Notes: a model not told the origin generated them from the letters alone. A DNA stretch of 64,000 nucleotides from an uncultured Campylobacter sp. (GCF_947255105.1 NZ_CAMYFP010000008.1:3607-67606); one strand, 5' to 3'. Shown: positions 1 to 8,653, counted from the stretch's first letter. Program-made: numbers and translations.

Positions 1-1
1 T

Positions 2-178
2 GTAGCAGCCATAATTACGCCACGAAGAGCCGCTGGACTTAAGCTTTTTGCTGAGTTTGTTGAAGACTTCAAACAAAACGCCCCAATCTGGAAATATGAC
101 ATCATAGAGAAAAAAAGAGTCTATGCAAAGCAGAGATCTCACAAACTACCAAATGCAGGGATACTTAGCGATGATTAA
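2..178 (+). CDS. moaE: Molybdopterin synthase catalytic subunit MoaE (C-terminal part)
   Basis: Partial gene that enters from the left edge; only the last 58 codons are present, so no start is visible. MoaE, with MoaD, transfers sulfur to cyclic pyranopterin monophosphate to make molybdopterin in the cytoplasm. The visible tail carries the family signature: a TPRRAAG-like stretch, then the catalytic-region WKYDII, and the terminal motif QRSHKLPNAG. The stop overlaps the start of moeA (ATG at 171, TAA at 176-178), so the two molybdenum-cofactor genes are translationally coupled. This fits the molybdenum formate dehydrogenase encoded further along. Identification rests on the tail only, but that tail is highly characteristic. 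Confidence 0.85.
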   Translation, partial: VAAIITPRRAAGLKLFAEFVEDFKQNAPIWKYDIIEKKRVYAKQRSHKLPNAGILSDD

Positions 179-1379
179 AAAAGATTATGTAAGTTATGAA
201 ACAGCTCTTAATGCACTTTTAAAAAGCACAAAGCCTTGGGATAGAGTAGAGAATGTTGCCATTACCGAGGCACTTGGAAGAGTGCTAGCAAAAGATATAG
301 TTGCAAAACAAAACTACCCAAAAAGCCCCATTGCTTCGATGGATGGTTATGCTTGCCGCTATGAAGATATCAAAAACAAAAGATTAAAAATAGTTGCAAA
401 ACTTCCCGCTGGTAGCAACAAAGAGATAGAGGTAGGCAAAAACGAGTGCGTCAAAACCTTTACAGGTTCGCTTCTTTCCAAAAATTGCGACACATTGATA
501 CCGATAGAAAATGTAGCTCTAAAAGAGATGACAATAGAGATATTAAAGAGCGTAGATAGAGGCTTTGCTGTGCGAGATGTTGGGGAAAGCTATAAAAAAG
601 ATGAGCTACTTTTAAAAAAAGGCACCACTCTTAGCTACTCACAAATCGCCCTTCTAGCAGAGCTTGGCGAGTTTTGTGTAACTGTTTTTGCAAAACCAAA
701 GGTTGCTATTTTGGCAACTGGAAGTGAGATAAAAGATCTTGGCGAGCCACTTGAAAATGACGCTCAGATTAGAAGTTCAAACCACATAGCGCTCTTTTCA
801 ATGCTTCGTCTTTTGGGCTGCGAGACCGCTCTTTTGCCCATAGTTAAAGATGAAAAAGAGTTGGTAAAAGAGGCTATTTTAAATGGCTGCAATGGTAGCG
901 ATATCCTAATCACGACTGGCGGAGTTAGTGTTGGGGATTATGACTTTGTAAAAGAGATCTTAGGAGATGGCGAGATGATAGTAAATGGCGTTGCTATCAA
1001 GCCTGGGCGCCATCTAAAAATAGCTAAATTTAACGATAAATTTATCTTTGGACTTCCTGGCTTTCCCTACTCAGCGATGGTTACGGCAACTCTTTTTATA
1101 AGGGAGTTTCTAAATCACATCTTTGGCTTAGGGCAAAACTACAGAATAAGAGCGATAATCGATGAGGATTATGAGAGAAAAAGTCCTTTTTTGGAGCTTG
1201 TTGCCTGCAATCTTTATGTCGATGAAAAGGGTCAAAATAGAGTAAATTTAAGTGGCAAAAAGAGAGGTTCGAGTGCTATTATTAGCAATCTAAACAACGA
1301 TGCTATGTTACTTATGGTGCCAAAAGAGCTTAAGGGATATAAAAGTGGCGATGTTGTGGAAGTTTTAAAGATGCTTTAA
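171..1379 (+). CDS. moeA: Molybdopterin molybdenumtransferase MoeA
   Basis: MoeA inserts molybdate into adenylylated molybdopterin, the last common step of molybdenum cofactor synthesis. The 402-aa length fits the family. Visible motifs are the MoeA signature with DGYA at about residues 58-61, the segment TGSLLSKNCDTLIPIE, and the MoCF-type domain with ATGSEI, GGVSVGDYDFVK and PGFPYSA. An upstream in-frame ATG at 123 lies inside moaE. The start at 171 (MIKKDYVSYE) is preferred because the protein family begins there and it overlaps the moaE stop. The cofactor product is needed by FdhA at 23.8-26.7 kb. Confidence 0.93.
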   Translation: MIKKDYVSYETALNALLKSTKPWDRVENVAITEALGRVLAKDIVAKQNYPKSPIASMDGYACRYEDIKNKRLKIVAKLPAGSNKEIEVGKNECVKTFTGSLLSKNCDTLIPIENVALKEMTIEILKSVDRGFAVRDVGESYKKDELLLKKGTTLSYSQIALLAELGEFCVTVFAKPKVAILATGSEIKDLGEPLENDAQIRSSNHIALFSMLRLLGCETALLPIVKDEKELVKEAILNGCNGSDILITTGGVSVGDYDFVKEILGDGEMIVNGVAIKPGRHLKIAKFNDKFIFGLPGFPYSAMVTATLFIREFLNHIFGLGQNYRIRAIIDEDYERKSPFLELVACNLYVDEKGQNRVNLSGKKRGSSAIISNLNNDAMLLMVPKELKGYKSGDVVEVLKML

Positions 1380-1960
1380 TGAAAAAAGTTTTTTATATAT
1401 TGAGTTTTTAATAATATTTTTACTCATTCCAGCTCTTTTTATACTGCAAATTTTGCCAAAAAATTATATGTTTTTTGTCCTTTGGCTTGGGAGCTTATAT
1501 GCACTTTATCATATAAAAAAAGCAAATTTAAATCTTTTTAAAGGTTTTAAATTTGATGAGTTTAAAGATATTTTTAAAAGATTTTTAATTTTATCCATTT
1601 TTTTAACTATTTTTACTTTTATTTTTTCAAAAAATAGATATTTGGATTTTAGTAATGCTGCTTTACCCCATTTTATCAGCATTTTTTCAAGAAATTATAT
1701 TTAGAACATTTTTTGCATTAAGATATATTAATTTATTTAAAAATCAAACTCAACCCTACTTTGCTGGGTGGAGCACTCTCTTTATGGAAATTTTATCTTC
1801 ACAATAGGACTTGGGCACTACTTTTACAATGGCTATTAATAATATAAACAATGTTATTAATAATCCTTATCTATTTTTATTGTTTTTTAAGCAAATATTT
1901 TATAAATTACACAGCTATAATTATGATGATACGCACTATCATTATATATTTAAAATAAAT
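1380..1960 (+). pseudogene. Decayed CPBP-family intramembrane protease gene
   Basis: This stretch starts with an ATG immediately after moeA but is broken by at least three frameshifts. Pieces can be read in succession: an N-terminal hydrophobic part that stops after about ten codons, then PKNYMFFVLWLGSLYALYHI (1453-1700). After a shift near 1670 comes YPILSAFFQEIIFRTFF followed by ALRY, and after another near 1775 comes GNFIFTIGLGHYFYNG. The QEIIFR segment followed by a GNFIFTIGLG segment is the arrangement of CPBP (CAAX protease and bacteriocin-processing) membrane proteases. The 3' boundary is uncertain because the sequence fades into AT-rich noise. Functional protein is unlikely unless several indels are sequencing errors. 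Confidence 0.7.
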
Positions 1961-2094
1961 TTAGAAGGACTAAAATGCGAAAAAATTATCTTATCTTTAT
2001 AAAGCACTGCCAAATTTTGGTTATATAAAAATATATTCACCATAAACAACAATAAAAAATTTAAAAAATAAAATTTAATAAAAGGTTTAAAGGA

Positions 2095-2511
2095 ATGGAA
2101 TTTTTAAAACATTATTTTGAATACGCAATAATGGGTTTGCTCGCATTTATGAGCTTTTTAGTCTTACTTTATACGGTTGAAAGACTTTATTTTTATGCAA
2201 AAGTTAAATTTAGTGATTATAAAAATGCTGAAGATTTTGAAATCGCTCTGACAAAAAACTTGACTATACTTTACATAATATATTCAAATGCTCCATATAT
2301 TGGGCTTTTAGGAACAGTTGCTGGTATCATGGTAACCTTTTATGAGATGGGTTTAGCAGGAGGAGTTGATGCAAGTGCTGTAATGATCGGTATGAGTTTA
2401 GCCTTAAAAGCAACTGCGCTTGGGCTTTTAGTAGCTATTCCAACACTTATGATATATAACGCTTTTAGTAGAAAAGTAGATGTTTTAATGACAAGGTATA
2501 ATAACCGATGA
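2095..2511 (+). CDS. exbB: TonB-system proton channel subunit ExbB
   Basis: MotA/TolQ/ExbB-family inner-membrane protein of 138 aa, the short form usual in Campylobacter. It forms a proton channel with ExbD that energises TonB. There are hydrophobic segments near residues 10-30, 60-85 and 100-125, and the family core APYIGLLGTVAGIM with the following ALKATALGLLVAIP segment. A ribosome site (AAAGGA) lies just before ATG 2095. It overlaps exbD by four bases (ATGA at 2508) and heads an exbB-exbD-tonB cassette. No TonB-dependent receptor gene is next to it. Confidence 0.9.
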   Translation: MEFLKHYFEYAIMGLLAFMSFLVLLYTVERLYFYAKVKFSDYKNAEDFEIALTKNLTILYIIYSNAPYIGLLGTVAGIMVTFYEMGLAGGVDASAVMIGMSLALKATALGLLVAIPTLMIYNAFSRKVDVLMTRYNNR

Positions 2512-2897
2512 GGCGTTCAAAACTAAAAAAAGACGGACTTAATGTCATTCCGCTGATAGACGTTATGCTTGTGCTTTTGTGTATAGTTTTAAGCATATCA
2601 ACTTTTATAGCTCAAGGAAATATAAATATAGACCTCCCAAAATCAAAAAGTGGCGAAGGCGATCCAAACAAAGAGGTCGTAAATATCATAATAGATGCAA
2701 ATAGCACGATTTATCTTGATGATAAGCCTATTTTAGAAGCTGAGTTTGAAGAATACATGAAAGAAATTGATCCTAAAACTCCAATAGTTTTAAGAAGTGA
2801 TAAAGAGGCTAAATTTGAAAGCTTTGTAAAAGTTATAGATATTTTAAAGTTAAAAAAACATGAAAATTTCGCAATCGCAACAGAAACTAGAAAATAA
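2508..2897 (+). CDS. exbD: TonB-system proton channel subunit ExbD
   Basis: ExbD/TolR-family protein of 129 aa: a short cytoplasmic start, one membrane helix (about residues 12-35) and a periplasmic domain. The conserved proton-carrying aspartate is present in the segment VIPLIDVMLVLL (about residue 18). The periplasmic part includes LPKSKSG and the family-typical IIIDANSTIYLDDKPI. It overlaps exbB by four bases and the next gene by 38 bases, so the three genes are coupled. Confidence 0.92.
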   Translation: MRRSKLKKDGLNVIPLIDVMLVLLCIVLSISTFIAQGNINIDLPKSKSGEGDPNKEVVNIIIDANSTIYLDDKPILEAEFEEYMKEIDPKTPIVLRSDKEAKFESFVKVIDILKLKKHENFAIATETRK

Positions 2898-3657
2898 CGG
2901 CTTTTTAATCGGGGCTTTAATAAGTGCTTTATTTCATGGAGCTTTAATTTACTGGATATTTTTTTATGCACCAAAGCTTAAAACGCAGCCACCTGTAAAT
3001 ATTACAAAGATCGATTTAAACATCTTTGAAATTGGTGGAGGACCAAATGATGAAGCGCCTACTGAAACGGTTGAACCAGTAGTAGAAGAAGAAATAGTTG
3101 AGATAAACGAACCAGTCGAGAAAGTCATCGAAGAGGTTGAGGTGGCAGAAGAACCTGAAATTATCAAGCCAGTTGAAGAGGCAATAATAGTCGAAAAAAA
3201 GCCTGAACCTGAACCTAAAAAAGTAGTTAAAAAACCAGCTCCAAAAAAAGTCGAGAAAAAGCCTAAACCCAAACAAGCAAAAAGTGGTGGATTTAACGCT
3301 TATAATCCAAATGCAAATAATGTCGCCTCAAGTGCGATAAATAGCGAAAATACAGCTCAAAGTATAGGTGCTGATGAAAAGCTCAACATTGGAGCTCAAA
3401 TCCAAGCAATCATCGCAAAAGAAGCTAAGAAAAACTACCCTATCAGAGCAAAGCGTCTAAGACAAAGAGGAATCTCAACTATTAGTTTTACCTATGATAC
3501 TGATGGAAGCGTGACAAATATAAAAGTTAAAAAATCATCCGGCTATAAAATCCTTGATGATACTGTCATACAAGCTATCAATAGAGTAAAGAATAAATTT
3601 CCAAAAATAAGTGTAAAAACCAATTTTAATATTCCTGTGAATTTTACACTTAATTAA
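2860..3657 (+). CDS. tonB: Energy transducer TonB
   Basis: TonB spans the periplasm and passes proton-motive energy from ExbBD to outer-membrane receptors. The 265-aa protein has an N-terminal anchor at about residues 15-37 and a long Pro/Glu/Lys/Val-rich spacer (about 65-145) with repeated PEPEPKK- and APKKVEKKPKP-like stretches. It ends in a TonB C-terminal domain (about 175-265) with RQRGISTISFTYDTDGSV and SSGYKILDDTVIQAI. The start at 2860 lies inside the end of exbD; no better start exists downstream before the anchor. A hairpin follows at 3684-3717. Confidence 0.9.
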   Translation: MKISQSQQKLENNGFLIGALISALFHGALIYWIFFYAPKLKTQPPVNITKIDLNIFEIGGGPNDEAPTETVEPVVEEEIVEINEPVEKVIEEVEVAEEPEIIKPVEEAIIVEKKPEPEPKKVVKKPAPKKVEKKPKPKQAKSGGFNAYNPNANNVASSAINSENTAQSIGADEKLNIGAQIQAIIAKEAKKNYPIRAKRLRQRGISTISFTYDTDGSVTNIKVKKSSGYKILDDTVIQAINRVKNKFPKISVKTNFNIPVNFTLN

Positions 3658-3683
3658 ATTAATCTAAATTTTGTTTTACACAA

Positions 3684-3717
3684 ATTTTAAACCTGCTTTA
3701 AAAAGTAGGTTTAAAAT
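3684..3717 (+). terminator. Hairpin terminator after exbBD-tonB
   Basis: A 13-bp inverted repeat with one G:T pair: left arm 3684-3696 and right arm 3705-3717, with an 8-nt AT-rich loop. It lies 26 bases after the tonB stop. The arms themselves end in T-rich sequence, consistent with intrinsic termination. Confidence 0.7.
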
Positions 3718-3849
3718 CTCATAAATCTATATGATTTAAAGACTATAAAAGTTAAAAATTTGATAAAGCTTTATAAAAGTAAAAACAATAAAATCAATAA
3801 ATGTATTTTGTAGAATTTAAATATGTAAATTTATGTGTAAAAAAATAAA

Positions 3850-3882
3850 AAAGACTAAATTTAAAAGCTAAATTTAGTCTTT
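3850..3882 (-). terminator. Perfect 14-bp hairpin, probable minus-strand terminator
   Basis: Left arm 3850-3863 and right arm 3869-3882 are perfect reverse complements around a 5-nt loop. Read on the minus strand, the hairpin is followed by a T-rich run (complement of 3835-3849), as expected of an intrinsic terminator for the flavoprotein remnant that is read toward it. Confidence 0.6.
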
Positions 3883-3981
3883 AATATAGCAAAACTATTT
3901 AATTCTCAAGTGATAAATCTTATGTATAATGTAAAAAAAGTAAGAAAGAGTGGCAAAGGCTTGAAAAGTGTGGTTATATGG

Positions 3982-4485
3982 CTATTTGGTGAGGAAAATA
4001 AAAAGGTAAAGAATGAGAATATTTTTTATATTTTTTTCGTGAAAAGTGACAAGATAGCTTAATCCACCACTTGCTACTATTAAATTTTTACATTCAAGAT
4101 TTCCATTATTTGTATAAATTTTAAAAATATCATCATTTTTTACAACATCAAAAACTTCGGTATTTAAATAAATTTTTGGATTTGTAATTTTACTTTTTAG
4201 ATAATTTAAAACACTTTTTGAACCAGTTTTGCAAAAAAATTGCGAGTTTTTTACTTTTTCAAATTTTAAAGGTTTGAAAAATTCCAAAACTTCTAAATAG
4301 TTTAATTTTGAAATGATTTGATTTATAAAGTTTTTATCACCAAGATAATACTTTAATAAATCTTTTTTAAAAGAGATATTTTCATTTGTGATATTGCATT
4401 TTCCTCCACCGCTAATTATTGCCGCGTTATCTTGCAATTGTTTTATTTGATTCTTTTTCTTTTGGTTCCTGTGCTGATATTTCAA
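3982..4485 (-). pseudogene. Remnant of a BaiN/HI0933-family flavoprotein
   Basis: The 167-codon open frame carries SGGGKCNITN, the signature of the HI0933/BaiN family of FAD-dependent oxidoreductases, then CKTGSKSVLNYL and LIVASGGLSY, all in family order. The N-terminal dinucleotide-binding motif that should precede SGGGKCNITN is absent, replaced by unrelated Lys/Gln-rich sequence. After GGLSY the frame loses similarity and ends, whereas intact members run to about 400 aa. It is therefore truncated at both ends, and no function should be assumed. Confidence 0.75.
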
Positions 4486-4646
4486 AGCTATTTTTTTACT
4501 CTTGCTCTCTTTTTAGTTTTTCCGAAGCATCAACTACAGCCTGCTTGGCTTTCTAGCTGGCAAGATTTTATAAAAGCACCTATTAAATTCGCCTTGGTGA
4601 ACTATACCGACACAATTACAAGCAAAAAATGGCTACAACCAAAACT

Positions 4647-4991
4647 TTAGCTAAATTTCAAAGCCAAATAACAAGCTCCGAAGCAACAAACTATGCTAAG
4701 TCCTACATTTAAAAAACAAAGCGCATATTTGGCATTTTGAAGCAAGTTGATATTTTCTATGGTAAAGGTCGAAAAAGTGGTAAGTCCGCCCAAAAATCCC
4801 GCTATCAAAAGAACTCTTAACTCCAAACTAAGACCCATTTTTGTAAGATAGCCCACCAAAAATCCACCCAAGATATTGACTATAAAGGTAGCTAGCGGAA
4901 AACTATAAGAGAAAAAAGTAGCTATCACATACCTTAAAACTGCCCCAAAAAAGCCACCACATCCAACTAAAAGTAGAAGTTTTAAACTCAT
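4647..4991 (-). CDS. crcB: Fluoride channel CrcB/Fluc
   Basis: A 114-aa membrane protein of four predicted helices. Fluc channels are dual-topology dimers that export fluoride. Visible family motifs are GCGGFFGAVLRY near the N-terminus, NILGGFLVGYL (with the conserved Asn of the pore), and GGLTTFSTFTIE, the Phe/Thr-rich motif lining the fluoride path. It sits downstream of the plsC-like gene on the same strand with a 24-base gap. I did not find a fluoride riboswitch ahead of it. Confidence 0.93.
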   Translation of the reverse strand: MSLKLLLLVGCGGFFGAVLRYVIATFFSYSFPLATFIVNILGGFLVGYLTKMGLSLELRVLLIAGFLGGLTTFSTFTIENINLLQNAKYALCFLNVGLSIVCCFGACYLALKFS

Positions 4992-5015
4992 ATTTTTGCC
5001 TAAAATAGAGCCAAA

Positions 5016-5729
5016 TTACGCATCAACTTTTTTATAATAGCCATTAGCAAAACGCTCTTTTTCTCTATCATAAATTTTTTGCATCTCTTCTCTTGTCTTT
5101 TCAAACCAATCTTGCTCGCTGATATCTACAACTGGCAGATAAGTTGCACTCACATCCTGTCCAAATTTAACGCAAAAGGTCTTTTCGTTCATTATCGCTG
5201 AAGTATCATACAAAACTATCGGTTGAACCTTTAAATTTAGCTTTTGTGCGATGATTTTAGCGCCACTGTGAAATTTAAGTAGTCTATCGCCCTTTGATCT
5301 AGTGCCCTCTGGAAAGATGGCGACTACTCTGCTGTTTTTTACTCTATCTTCAACATCTTTTAGAAATTTTGGCAAGCTTCTTGAGTTGCCTCTATCTACC
5401 GCTATCATCTTTGGAAGTTTTAAAATCTGACCAATGAGCGGGATCTGCCCTATCTCTTTTTTGGCAACCCATGCTAGATCTTTTGGGTGACGCTCCTCTA
5501 GGATGATGATATCAAGCATGCTTTTATGGTTGATTAGTAGTAGCTGCGCCTCTTCATCTAGCTTGCCATTTTCTATAAGATGATATCTCAAAAAAAGCTT
5601 TTGAAACTTGCCCCATACCTTCCTTATGCTTCTATTTTTCTTTCTAAATAGCGCCATAAAAATTATCACAATAAAAACTGTTAGCAAAAAATAGATTGCA
5701 AAAACAGAAGCTCCTATTTTACCTCTCAT
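5016..5729 (-). CDS. plsC: 1-acyl-sn-glycerol-3-phosphate acyltransferase
   Basis: Inner-membrane acyltransferase of 237 aa that would convert lysophosphatidate to phosphatidate in phospholipid synthesis. An N-terminal hydrophobic anchor (about 8-28) precedes the catalytic NHxxxxD motif (NHKSMLD, 67-73). The glycerol-phosphate binding motif FPEGTRS is at about 139-145 and a VDRG motif near 111. It overlaps the upstream MFS gene by 11 bases, so the two are co-transcribed. The substrate could also be another lysolipid, since the family is broad. Confidence 0.88.
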   Translation of the reverse strand: MRGKIGASVFAIYFLLTVFIVIIFMALFRKKNRSIRKVWGKFQKLFLRYHLIENGKLDEEAQLLLINHKSMLDIIILEERHPKDLAWVAKKEIGQIPLIGQILKLPKMIAVDRGNSRSLPKFLKDVEDRVKNSRVVAIFPEGTRSKGDRLLKFHSGAKIIAQKLNLKVQPIVLYDTSAIMNEKTFCVKFGQDVSATYLPVVDISEQDWFEKTREEMQKIYDREKERFANGYYKKVDA

Positions 5730-7023
5730 CTCTCAAAGCCTCCTCTAACTGCTCTTTTGTAACTAAACTTGAATTATATCTTATGACATAACTCTCCCCT
5801 GTTTTGTAAGACTCTATAAAGCCTTTAATGTTGTGAAGTTTTGTTAGATCTAACTTCTCTTTTTTGTAGACAAAGCTCTTAAGCAGACTTGGGTTGGTTA
5901 GAAAAATAAGTTTATAAAACCAAGGAAAGGCCATAATTATGACAAAGAGCGAAAGCCAACCTATCCCATAATTGTGCATAAAAAAGCCGCCAATTAGTCC
6001 GCCGCAAAAACTTCCAAAATATCCAACTCCGTTAAATATCCCAAGAACTACCCCTTTTTGTGTAGCTTTGGCAAATTTAGAGACGCTGCTTTGAAGTATT
6101 GGCTCATGCATACTAAAGCCTACAAAAAAGATGGTAACTCCTACGATGAAAAATAGCTTTGAGCTTGAAAGTGCAAAGAGAAGATAGGCTATGACAAAAA
6201 GGACAATTCCAAAAAGCAAAATCGCTTTAGCAAGCCCACCTCTTTCGCCAAACATTCCAACAAAGCTCATCGCAACAAAACCAAAGCACATAGCGATACT
6301 ATAGACAATCCAAAGTTTATCGATGTTGTAGTTCATTTTATTTACCAATATGAGCGGAATAGCCAAAAAAGCTATCGTCATAATCATCTTTTGCAAAAAA
6401 TTTGTCATATTCATCAAAAAAAGATCTCTATCTTTTAAAAGAGTTGCTATATTGCTCTTCTTCTCGATACTACTTATCTTTGGCTCAGCTGGCACAACTG
6501 TATAAAGAAGAATGATACAAAAAACAGTAAGCAAAGCACTTAGATAAAAAAGACTTGAAAGTCCAAAAAATCTAGCCAAAACTGGGCTAATAACCAAAGA
6601 GATAGTAAAGCCAAAGCCAATCATAGCGCCCATTATAGCCATCGCCTTAGCTCTTAACTCCTCTTTTACAAAGTCGCTTATCATAGCAATTGCAACAGCT
6701 CCAACAGCGCCGCACCCTTGGAGCAACCTACCAAAAATCATAGTATAGATATCACTTGATAGTGCACAGACCAAAGAGCCAACAATAAAGATAATTAGCC
6801 CTATCAATATGCTATTTTTACGTCCAAATTTATCTGACATAAGACCAAATGGAAGTTGAAAAACCATCTGCATAAGTGCATAAATTCCTATAGCAATACC
6901 GATAAGAAAAGTATTTGCACCATCTAAATTTTTGGCATAGACGCTAAAAACAGGTAGTATTATAAAAAGCCCAAAAAATCTAGTAGCAACTATAAATGAG
7001 AGCGGTAGAGTGCTTTTTAGCAT
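5719..7023 (-). CDS. MFS transporter, YajR-like, with C-terminal ferredoxin-like domain
   Basis: Twelve-helix major facilitator of 434 aa. The motif-A region reads QLPFGLMSDKFGRK between helices 2 and 3, and a motif-C-like GFTISLVISP segment follows in helix 5. After the last helix there is a soluble tail of about 55 residues (HNIKGFIESYKTGESYVIRY) resembling the small YAM domain of E. coli YajR. The start at 7023 is chosen over an ATG five codons upstream because AAGGAAG lies right before it. The substrate is unknown; drug efflux is the usual guess. Confidence 0.82.
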   Translation of the reverse strand: MLKSTLPLSFIVATRFFGLFIILPVFSVYAKNLDGANTFLIGIAIGIYALMQMVFQLPFGLMSDKFGRKNSILIGLIIFIVGSLVCALSSDIYTMIFGRLLQGCGAVGAVAIAMISDFVKEELRAKAMAIMGAMIGFGFTISLVISPVLARFFGLSSLFYLSALLTVFCIILLYTVVPAEPKISSIEKKSNIATLLKDRDLFLMNMTNFLQKMIMTIAFLAIPLILVNKMNYNIDKLWIVYSIAMCFGFVAMSFVGMFGERGGLAKAILLFGIVLFVIAYLLFALSSSKLFFIVGVTIFFVGFSMHEPILQSSVSKFAKATQKGVVLGIFNGVGYFGSFCGGLIGGFFMHNYGIGWLSLFVIIMAFPWFYKLIFLTNPSLLKSFVYKKEKLDLTKLHNIKGFIESYKTGESYVIRYNSSLVTKEQLEEALRDER

Positions 7024-7096
7024 AAATCTTCCTTTCATAAAACAAAAAGTTTATCATAAAATAGCTAATAAATTTTTCTCTTTTGTTGGATTTTGG

Positions 7097-7102
7097 TAAA
7101 AT
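7097..7102 (+). promoter_or_regulatory. Extended -10 promoter for rdgB
   Basis: TAAAAT preceded directly by TGG (TGN extension), about 30 bases before the rdgB start. It is divergent from the MFS gene. Assigned by inspection only. Confidence 0.45.
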
Positions 7103-7131
7103 AGTCCCTATCTTCAAATTTAGGATAAGAG

Positions 7132-7755
7132 TTGAAAATAGTAGTATCAAGCACAAATTTAGACAAGATAAGAGAGATAAAAGCACTTTTTCATCAATAT
7201 CAAATTTACTCACTTACAGAGCTTACTGATAGCTTTGAGATTGAAGAGGTTGGCAAAAGTTTCAAAGAAAATGCACTCATCAAATCAACCGCACTCTATG
7301 AAAGACTTAGCGACAAACAAAAAGATGAGTTTATAGTCTTAAGCGATGATAGTGGCATAAGCGTGGAGGCTTTGGACTTTAAACCAGGGATCTACTCTGC
7401 AAGATATAGCAAACATGGCGATGATAAGGCAAATAGAGCAAAACTTATGGCTGAGTTAGAAAAAAAAGGTGTTACTACAAGTAGGGCTTTTTATAGCGCT
7501 GCTATCGCACTTAGTTCCAAATTTGGCAACTACTGTGTTCATGGATTTATGTATGGAAGTGTGATAGATGAAGAAAGAGGCACAAATGGCTTTGGATATG
7601 ACTCACTTTTTATACCAAATGGCTATGACAAAACTCTAGGCGAGCTAGATGACAAAACAAAACTACAAATTTCTCACAGAACAAAAGCATTAAAACTTGC
7701 TGAGATACTTTTAAGACTATTTGATAAAAAAGTCTCACAATCTCGACTATTTTAA
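7132..7755 (+). CDS. rdgB: XTP/dITP diphosphatase (HAM1/RdgB)
   Basis: Hydrolyses non-canonical purine triphosphates (XTP, dITP, ITP) to keep them out of DNA and RNA. The 207-aa protein has the family pattern: N-terminal STNLDKIREI, catalytic DDSGISVEALDFKPGIYSAR, GTNGFGYDSLFIP and SHRTKAL. It begins with TTG at 7132, preceded by an AGGATA ribosome site; no ATG lies near the conserved N-terminus. It is transcribed away from the MFS gene and followed closely by pdxS, which has its own promoter. Confidence 0.92.
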   Translation: MKIVVSSTNLDKIREIKALFHQYQIYSLTELTDSFEIEEVGKSFKENALIKSTALYERLSDKQKDEFIVLSDDSGISVEALDFKPGIYSARYSKHGDDKANRAKLMAELEKKGVTTSRAFYSAAIALSSKFGNYCVHGFMYGSVIDEERGTNGFGYDSLFIPNGYDKTLGELDDKTKLQISHRTKALKLAEILLRLFDKKVSQSRLF

Positions 7756-7777
7756 CTTTTTGTTTTATTCTCTGTAA

Positions 7778-7783
7778 TATAAT
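7778..7783 (+). promoter_or_regulatory. -10 element upstream of pdxS
   Basis: Consensus TATAAT 21 bases before the pdxS ATG, with a strong AAGGAG ribosome site at 7793-7798. The predicted 5' untranslated leader is therefore only about 14 bases. Confidence 0.5.
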
Positions 7784-7803
7784 CTCAAATTTAAGGAGTA
7801 AAG

Positions 7804-8646
7804 ATGAATATATTTGACAAACTAAAAGATGGCGTCATTATGGACGTAACGGATGTAGAGCAGGCCAAAATCGCACAAGATGCGGGAGCTGTTGCTGTTA
7901 TGGCACTTGAGAGTGTTCCATCAGACATTAGGGCGATGGGCGGTGTTGCTAGGATGAGCGATCCAAAGATGATAGAGGATATTATGAAGGCTGTAAATAT
8001 CCCTGTTATGGCAAAAGTTCGTATAGGTCACTTTGTAGAGGCACAAATTTTAGAGAGTTTAGGCATTGATTTTATAGATGAATCAGAGGTTTTAACACCT
8101 GCAGATGAGTTTTATCATATAGATAAAAGAGAGTTTAAAACTCCATTTGTCTGTGGTGCTAGAAATTTAGGCGAAGCACTTAGACGTATAGAAGAGGGCG
8201 CAAAGATGATACGCACCAAAGGTGAGGCAGGCACTGGCGACATCTCTCAAGCGGTCAACCACTTAAGAGCCATACACAAAGAGATAGCAGTAGTTGCCGC
8301 ACTTAAAAAAGATGAACTTTTTAATAGCGCCAAAAATCTTGGTGTTAGCTATGAGCTTTTACTATTTGTTCATAAAAACAAAAAATTGCCTGTTTTAAAT
8401 TTCAGTGCGGGCGGCGTTGCAACACCAGCCGATGCAGCACTTATGAGACAACTTGGCGCTGAGGGTGTCTTTGTTGGTAGCGGTATTTTCAAATCAAGCG
8501 ATCCAGAAAAAAGAGCAAAAGCCATCGTAGAGGCGGTCAAAAACTATAAAAATGCTGATGTTTTAAAAGAGGTTTCCAAAGGCATTGGCAAGGCTATGAA
8601 AGGCATTTGCGCTAGCAATTTAGAGATAAAAATGCAAGAGAGATAA
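7804..8646 (+). CDS. pdxS: Pyridoxal 5'-phosphate synthase lyase subunit PdxS
   Basis: PdxS makes pyridoxal phosphate directly from ribose 5-phosphate, glyceraldehyde 3-phosphate and ammonia supplied by the glutaminase PdxT. The 280-aa protein is near the usual length. The two catalytic lysines are present: K71 in MAKVRIGH and K139 in RTKGEAGTGD, together with D14 in the N-terminal VIMDV motif. The C-terminal phosphate-binding GVFVGSGIF is intact. The odd point is context: no pdxT is adjacent or elsewhere in this window, and Campylobacter usually uses PdxA/PdxJ. It appears to be a single-gene transcription unit with its own promoter and terminator. Confidence 0.94.
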   Translation: MNIFDKLKDGVIMDVTDVEQAKIAQDAGAVAVMALESVPSDIRAMGGVARMSDPKMIEDIMKAVNIPVMAKVRIGHFVEAQILESLGIDFIDESEVLTPADEFYHIDKREFKTPFVCGARNLGEALRRIEEGAKMIRTKGEAGTGDISQAVNHLRAIHKEIAVVAALKKDELFNSAKNLGVSYELLLFVHKNKKLPVLNFSAGGVATPADAALMRQLGAEGVFVGSGIFKSSDPEKRAKAIVEAVKNYKNADVLKEVSKGIGKAMKGICASNLEIKMQER

Positions 8647-8653
8647 CAACTAG

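Larger units (their letters stand above)
3658..3981. other. Non-coding AT-rich stretch between tonB and a gene remnant
   Basis: About 320 bases without a credible gene. It holds two strong hairpins (3684-3717 and 3850-3882) and otherwise AT-rich sequence. Together with the CPBP pseudogene to the left and the flavoprotein remnant to the right it forms a decayed zone around the TonB cassette. Confidence 0.6.

Noticed and set aside
2711..3276. Minus-strand frames opposite exbD and tonB
   Set aside because: Low-complexity Phe/Ser-rich translations created by the Pro/Glu/Lys-rich tonB spacer on the other strand; no ribosome sites.
4432..4650. Plus-strand 72-codon frame with hydrophobic start
   Set aside because: It overlaps the flavoprotein remnant in antisense, has no ribosome site and resembles no family; its composition follows from the AT-rich complement.
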